A stretch of 64,000 nt of DNA. It comes from Candidatus Zhuqueibacterota bacterium (GTDB lineage: Bacteria > Zhuqueibacterota > Zhuqueibacteria > Oceanimicrobiales > Oceanimicrobiaceae). The DNA lies in the NCBI GenBank assembly GCA_029262055.1, contig JAJDAD010000025.1:1-64000 (forward strand), written 5' to 3'. A model generated the notes under the pieces. It was not told the DNA's origin. It saw nothing but the letters and a program-made list of their open reading frames with translations, and did not search any database. Made by a program: the position numbers and the translations under genes. Position 1 is the stretch's first letter. Each line of letters starts with the position of its first letter. Below, piece by piece: positions 63,566 to 64,000 of the stretch.

Positions 63566-64000
63566 ATGCAGAATAACAAGACAGTGATTTACCTGGGTTC
63601 ACCCGTCAGGACGCCAATCGGGAAGTTTGGCGGGGCTCTGCGTTCCGAGTCGGCAGTAGACTTGGCGGCAGCCTCGGCCAGAGAAAGCCTGAAACGGTCG
63701 GGTGCGCCACTCGCGGCCATTGATGAGGTGATCATTGGTACAGCGCGGCAAGCGGGACTTGGGCCTAACCCGGCTCGACAGGTCGTGCAGCGTCTCGGAC
63801 TTCCGGATTCGGTGCCCGGGCTGACGGTCAATCAGGCCTGTGCTTCCGGGCTGCGGGCCATAATCAGCGCGGCGCAGGGCATTGCGACCGGTACCGGACG
63901 GGTTATTCTCGCCGGCGGCACCGAGAGCATGAGCAACATTCCGTACCTCGTACCCGGTGCGCGTTGGGGACATCGCCTCGGGCATCAAACGCTGGTGGAT
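63566..64000 (+). CDS. Acetyl-CoA acetyltransferase (thiolase), 5' part only
   Basis: The first 145 codons are in the window. Signatures: [12 protein letters not shown] at the start and [17 protein letters not shown], with the catalytic Cys, then [14 protein letters not shown]. It would split acetoacetyl-CoA to two acetyl-CoA, closing a path from crotonyl-CoA. The gene runs past 64000. Confidence 0.93.
   Translation, partial: MQNNKTVIYLGSPVRTPIGKFGGALRSESAVDLAAASARESLKRSGAPLAAIDEVIIGTARQAGLGPNPARQVVQRLGLPDSVPGLTVNQACASGLRAIISAAQGIATGTGRVILAGGTESMSNIPYLVPGARWGHRLGHQTLVD

Noticed and set aside
1-64000. CRISPR arrays, prophage, toxin-antitoxin or BGC signals
   Set aside because: No regularly spaced direct repeats, phage structural genes, paired toxin-antitoxin frames or carrier-protein modules were seen.

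Overview
The window reads as chromosomal DNA of a Gram-negative bacterium of moderate G+C content. Gram-negative character is inferred from an outer-membrane-barrel candidate, a lipobox peptide and Ccm-type cytochrome c maturation genes. The mix of RNase Y, SufBCDSU with SufT, a split lysine-ketoglutarate reductase/saccharopine dehydrogenase, frequent TTG/GTG starts and long multidomain proteins would suit a lineage of the FCB superphylum such as Calditrichota or KSB1-like bacteria. That placement is inference at low confidence; no rRNA is present to test it.

Layout. 1-1490 is an IS5-family insertion sequence whose outer inverted repeat starts at base 1. 1491-2983 is gene-poor and holds tRNA-Ala(GGC), tRNA-Gly(GCC), their promoters, a terminator and three small genes, one FlgM-like. 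3041-6326 (minus) has arginase and a SulP-STAS-cNMP transporter. 6517-11460 (plus) has an exported PqqB-like metallo-hydrolase, a HemX/CcsA-like membrane protein, a sigma-54 activator whose N-terminal half is a degenerate glutamyl-tRNA reductase, a Rieske protein and a GNAT acetyltransferase. 11470-18600 (minus) is a probable lysine-degradation operon (flavin disulfide reductase, LOR, SDH, Xaa-Pro peptidase, GDPD) preceded by a CDGSH protein. 18929-24478 (minus) encodes a 1849-residue kinase-like/sensor/PP2C/TPR signalling protein. 24752-27361 has isocitrate dehydrogenase and citrate synthase. 27430-32217 (minus) encodes a 1595-residue acyl-adenylate ligase fused to a GNAT domain.

From 32390 onward everything is on the plus strand: Fur, thioredoxin reductase, a small membrane protein, endonuclease IV, a mini-lipopeptide and a VOC protein. 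Next comes a radical SAM block (TIGR03960/DUF2344-type protein, beta-barrel, MtaB, MiaB) running into glutaryl-CoA dehydrogenase, a DUF2203 protein and unknown membrane and Cys-rich proteins. These are followed by RNase Y, DXS, CcmE (Cys variant) and CcmF. A complete SUF operon follows (Rrf2, SufA-like, Fur/PerR-like, SufB, C, D, S, U, T and a second SufU), then an aquaporin remnant and a beta-oxidation-type cluster (enoyl-CoA hydratase, two aldehyde dehydrogenases, enoyl-CoA hydratase, thiolase) cut by the window end.

How it fits together. Saccharopine-route lysine breakdown, glutaryl-CoA dehydrogenase, the hydratases and thiolase and the TCA entry enzymes can form one catabolic path to acetyl-CoA. 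The SUF system would supply clusters to the several radical SAM, Rieske and CDGSH proteins. Heme and cytochrome c genes occur in two places, one of them coupled to an unusual heme-enzyme-derived transcription activator, which is the strongest candidate here for an undescribed system.
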